NCBI GenBank assembly: GCA_002496395.1
Contig: DAJQ01000022.1
Coordinates: 16,583 to 33,206 of the forward strand
Length of the DNA stretch: 16,624 nucleotides
Reading direction: 5' to 3'
From: Methanocorpusculaceae archaeon UBA456
GTDB lineage: Archaea; Halobacteriota; Methanomicrobia; Methanomicrobiales; Methanocorpusculaceae
The position numbers and the translations under genes were made by a program. Numbering within the stretch: position 1 is the first letter of the stretch; every line of letters begins with the position of its first letter. This document shows, in pieces, positions 14,276 through 16,624 of the stretch. The notes beneath the pieces are model-generated. The model saw nothing but the letters and a program-made list of their open reading frames with translations. It was not told the DNA's origin and did not search any database.

Positions 14276-15682
14276 TCACTGCAATTTTGTCTCATGCATG
14301 CTGTTTTGCTCCAGCATCTCCCCAAGCTCCATGCAGTAGAATCCTTCTTTCCGAAACTCTGCGACATCTTCAATCCCCCGTGCAACGACCCCGAGTGAGG
14401 CCTGGTAGGAGAGGCCCTGCACCGCCGGAAGTTTTGCTTTTAATGATGCGAGAATGGAATATGTCTCGGAGCGGGTGAGTGTCGTGTTCTTGATCTCAAG
14501 CGCAAGATCCGCTCCTTCAGAGATGGCGAGGAGATCGATCCCGTCTCCCCGGCGGTTCCACCATGAACCGACTGCATCGTACTCCGGGATGAGGCGTTCC
14601 TTGAGAAGGGTTCGCACCATCTCCTCAAATGCAAACCCGGAGAAGCCCTTCCACTCATCTTTGATCAGGTCCAGCAGCTTATCATAGCGGCCTGCCTGGT
14701 AGAGGCTTCTGTTCCGGTAGATGTAGCGGGCATAGAACCGGAAGAAGTTATCTGAGAATATGTATCTGCCCATCTTTGAACGCCTGCCCCTCTCGGTGAC
14801 GGGTGTGCGGTACTCGATGATCCCGAGGAGATCGAGAAGATCCCGGAGATATGTCGGAAGCGATGTCGGGGCGATATGGATGGCATCTGCAATCTCTTTC
14901 TGTGACCGTTTCCCTGAGGCGATTGCAGAGAGTATCTCGTAATAGGTTGTATGTTCGCGGCCGAACTCCTCGACAACGATATCCCTCATCTCCTGTGCAA
15001 GCGGGGCAAAATCATTGAGAAGCAGGCGTTTGAGTGCAGTTTCCATATCCGTGCACCCGAACTTTTCAAGATATGTATAGTAGTAGATCGTTCCACCGAA
15101 GAGGAGGTAGAGATTGAGCTGTTCCTCTGGAGTGGAAACTCCGATATCGCTGAGGATAGAGAGACAGTCCCTGGGACCGAATGGTTTGAGGGTGAGGATG
15201 GTATCCGCCCTCTTGAAGAGGGGGGCGCCGCCGGAGAGGAAGATTTCACGGATCATGCCGATGGATGATCCTGATACAATGATGAAGAGGTTGGAGTTTT
15301 TTCTGGAGGTATCCCAGTACCGCTGGAGCTGGGAGATGAAGGAGGGATCAATCTTCAGGAACCGCTGAAACTCATCGAAGACGACAACAAGCGGCTCCCT
15401 GTACGAGAAGAGGCATTCGAGGAAGGCCTCCGGCGTCTCCATCCTGATGTAGCCGGGGAGATTCAGGGTCTCTCTCATCAGCCGGGAGAATTCATCCAGC
15501 AGGCTGCCGATGCTCTTGTTTGCATCCACATAGAAGTAGATGGCAGGCTTCTCTTTGCAGAACTCCAGGATCAGCTCTGTCTTCCCAACCCGCCGCCTGC
15601 CGGTGACGACGAGGAATGAGGGGCTGCGTGCATAGAGGTGCTCCATCAGCCTGAGCTCCTCTGTCCTGCCATAGAATTTCAT
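14276..15682 (-). CDS. Archaeal AAA+ ATPase with DUF234 (COG1672)
   Basis: A 468-residue protein of a lineage-expanded archaeal ATPase family. Residues 1-230 are the ATPase domain: opening FYGRTEEL, Walker A TGRRRVGKTE (27-36), Walker B LVVVFDEFQRF (98-108) and sensor region FIIVSGSSIG (133-142). Residues about 240-300 are a winged-helix domain (RSQKEIADAIHIAPTSLPTYL). The C-terminal DUF234 domain (about 345-460) contains Glu353, GDGIDLLAI (Asp383) and LALEIKN (Glu396, Lys398), a pattern of PD-(D/E)XK nuclease folds. Length is normal for the family. The ATG at 15682 lies about 25 bases from an AT-rich TATA-like stretch, so the mRNA may be leaderless. Biological role of the family is unknown; mobile-element or defence links are often suspected. 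Confidence 0.88.
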   Translation of the reverse strand: MKFYGRTEELRLMEHLYARSPSFLVVTGRRRVGKTELILEFCKEKPAIYFYVDANKSIGSLLDEFSRLMRETLNLPGYIRMETPEAFLECLFSYREPLVVVFDEFQRFLKIDPSFISQLQRYWDTSRKNSNLFIIVSGSSIGMIREIFLSGGAPLFKRADTILTLKPFGPRDCLSILSDIGVSTPEEQLNLYLLFGGTIYYYTYLEKFGCTDMETALKRLLLNDFAPLAQEMRDIVVEEFGREHTTYYEILSAIASGKRSQKEIADAIHIAPTSLPTYLRDLLDLLGIIEYRTPVTERGRRSKMGRYIFSDNFFRFYARYIYRNRSLYQAGRYDKLLDLIKDEWKGFSGFAFEEMVRTLLKERLIPEYDAVGSWWNRRGDGIDLLAISEGADLALEIKNTTLTRSETYSILASLKAKLPAVQGLSYQASLGVVARGIEDVAEFRKEGFYCMELGEMLEQNSMHETKLQ

Positions 15683-15696
15683 AATGATTATGATTG

Positions 15697-15717
15697 TAAT
15701 TATTATAGATATAATTA
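15697..15717 (-). promoter_or_regulatory. AT-only dyad and TATA region of the COG1672 ATPase
   Basis: TAATTAT-TATAGAT-ATAATTA is a perfect 7-base-arm inverted repeat. Read on the minus strand it contains TTATATC and TATAATAA, either of which could be the TATA box 20-30 bases before the ATG at 15682. Base composition this extreme makes chance dyads more likely. Confidence 0.4.
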
Positions 15718-15739
15718 TTGTTGAAGATCAACGTAGTGA

Positions 15740-15788
15740 CTTATAGTATACTATAAGAAAAAGCCCAAAAAACTTTCAGTATACTATA
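15740..15788 (+). promoter_or_regulatory. Palindromic control region between divergent ATPase genes
   Basis: An 18-base perfect palindrome CTTATAGTATACTATAAG (15740-15757) shares the 11-mer AGTATACTATA with a second site at 15778-15788, 33 bases downstream. The second copy sits about 27 bases before a predicted transcription start near 15811 and so is probably the TATA box of the plus-strand ATPase; the leader would then contain GAGGTG at 15821-15826. The first, fully symmetric copy could be an operator for the same regulator or the TATA element of the divergent gene. Confidence 0.5.
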
Positions 15789-15830
15789 CGTTTATCATCC
15801 CCCGGCACAATGGTATCGTAGAGGTGCATG

Positions 15831-16624
15831 ATGCGGGAACTATCAAAACTCACGATACTTGAGATCCTTTCGGAATGGAACTACTGGGATCGGGAGTTTG
15901 AGACATATGTGCAACGGCCTGCATACAGTTCGATCCTTGAGCGGTACAGGAGATCGAACGAGATCATCGTCCTGACAGGGATACGGAGAAGCGGAAAATC
16001 AACGCTTCTGAAACAGGAGATGGAGGCACTTGCAGAGAGCCGGGATAAGAAAGAACTCCTGTATATCAATTTTGAAGATCCCAGGCTCTCAGAAGATGCA
16101 GATCCGCATACCCTCGATCTCCTTCTTGAGACATACAGGGAAGCGATCAACCCTGACGGCGAGGTCTTCCTCTTCCTTGATGAGGTGCAGAATGTACACG
16201 CCTGGGAGAAGTGGGTTCGAACAGCTCATGATCTGAAGAAGGCAACGATCTATATCACCGGATCATCATCAAAGCTCCTCTCTGGCGAGGTGGCATCATC
16301 GATCAGCGGGAGATATCTCCAGGTTACCGTGTATCCTCTCAGCTTTCTGGAATTCCTCTCCTTCAAAGGCCTTGAATGCCGGACTATTGCTGATTATCCG
16401 GCAAAAAGGAGAGAGATAAATCAGCTCTTTGATGACTACCTGAGATATGGCGGTTTTCCGAAGATCGTCCTGGTTGATGAGGATCTGAAAAAGGAAGAGA
16501 TTCTGTCGTACTTTAACACGATCCTTCTGCATGATATTCTGGCACGCTATGGACTGAGAAACTATGATATGCTGAAGAAAATGGTCGAATATATCCTGAC
16601 AAATGATACGAAACAGAATAGTGT
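15831..16624 (+). CDS. AAA ATPase of the COG1373 type (AAA_14/DUF4143), 3' end beyond window
   Basis: The first 264 residues of an ATPase whose frame is open at the window end. The ATG at 15831 is chosen with GAGGTG (15821-15826) 4 bases upstream; the adjacent in-frame ATG at 15828 is only one base from it. After an N-terminal helical segment (MRELSKLTILEILSEWNYWD) come Walker A GIRRSGKST (50-58), Walker B VFLFLDEVQN (112-121) and the sensor ITGSSSKLLSGEVASSISGR (142-161), then YPLSFLEFLSF, all typical of AAA_14. The following part (about 195 onward, FDDYLRYGGFPKIVL) begins the DUF4143 region. Members are common, often in multiple copies, in archaea; function unresolved. It is divergent from the COG1672 ATPase, sharing the control region at 15683-15830. 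Confidence 0.88.
   Translation, partial: MRELSKLTILEILSEWNYWDREFETYVQRPAYSSILERYRRSNEIIVLTGIRRSGKSTLLKQEMEALAESRDKKELLYINFEDPRLSEDADPHTLDLLLETYREAINPDGEVFLFLDEVQNVHAWEKWVRTAHDLKKATIYITGSSSKLLSGEVASSISGRYLQVTVYPLSFLEFLSFKGLECRTIADYPAKRREINQLFDDYLRYGGFPKIVLVDEDLKKEEILSYFNTILLHDILARYGLRNYDMLKKMVEYILTNDTKQNS

Noticed and set aside
14276..14278. TGA of the COG1672 ATPase read through as selenocysteine
   Set aside because: The ATPase already has the normal family length, no SECIS-like hairpin is evident, and the following frame looks like an unrelated remnant.
12584..14280. Duplicate of the tRNA 3' end as an attachment-site repeat bounding the AT-rich island
   Set aside because: I looked for a second copy of TTCGACTCCTGCCACTCGCA downstream and found none by eye; no integrase gene is present either.
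1..16624. CRISPR array, insertion sequence or rRNA
   Set aside because: No regularly spaced direct repeats, no transposase with flanking inverted repeats, and no rRNA-like stretch were seen.

Overview
The window is archaeal and very probably from a methanogenic or related euryarchaeon. The evidence is a D-family DNA polymerase large subunit (DP2) interrupted by an intein, archaeal-style TATA boxes with short or absent leaders, a DtxR-type regulator, and two archaeal ATPases of the COG1672 and COG1373 types. Most genes are fairly GC-rich; the exception is the stretch from about 12605 to 14220, which is visibly AT-rich. I cannot name a genus with confidence; Methanomicrobia is my best guess.

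Region 1-4513 (minus strand) reads as one sulfur-handling gene set. In transcription order it holds a DtxR/MntR-type metal-dependent regulator, an SLC13/DASS permease with two internal RCK_C (TrkA_C) domains, a CstB-like metallo-beta-lactamase/rhodanese fusion (predicted persulfide dioxygenase plus sulfurtransferase), and two YeeE/YedE-type sulfur permease halves; the last runs off the window edge. Gaps are 10-45 bases. Import of a reduced sulfur compound, persulfide handling and sulfur transfer would fit together. The promoter of the regulator gene carries a TATA box followed by a perfect inverted repeat that could be an autoregulatory operator.

Region 4514-5141 is a long intergenic stretch with several dyads and a tandem repeat but no gene I can support. 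Region 5142-12474 (plus strand) begins with a membrane-anchored HEAT-repeat protein. A new promoter with its own dyad then precedes a packed four-gene run: DUF432-like protein, MscS-family channel, small HEAT-repeat protein and DP2. Neighbouring genes in this run abut, overlap or lie 7 bases apart. DP2 carries a 165-residue mini-intein placed exactly before the catalytic CDGDED motif, and the intein ends in Gln rather than Asn.

Region 12522-14275 starts with tRNA-Leu(CAA), followed by an AT-rich island on the opposite strand. The island holds a lone RloA/AbiL-like ABC-type ATPase and a start-less open frame that looks like a gene remnant. Region 14276-16624 has two divergent ATPases: a COG1672 type with a PD-(D/E)XK-like C-terminus, and a COG1373 type cut by the window edge. 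They share a 145-base control region containing an 18-base perfect palindrome and a second copy of its 11-base core.
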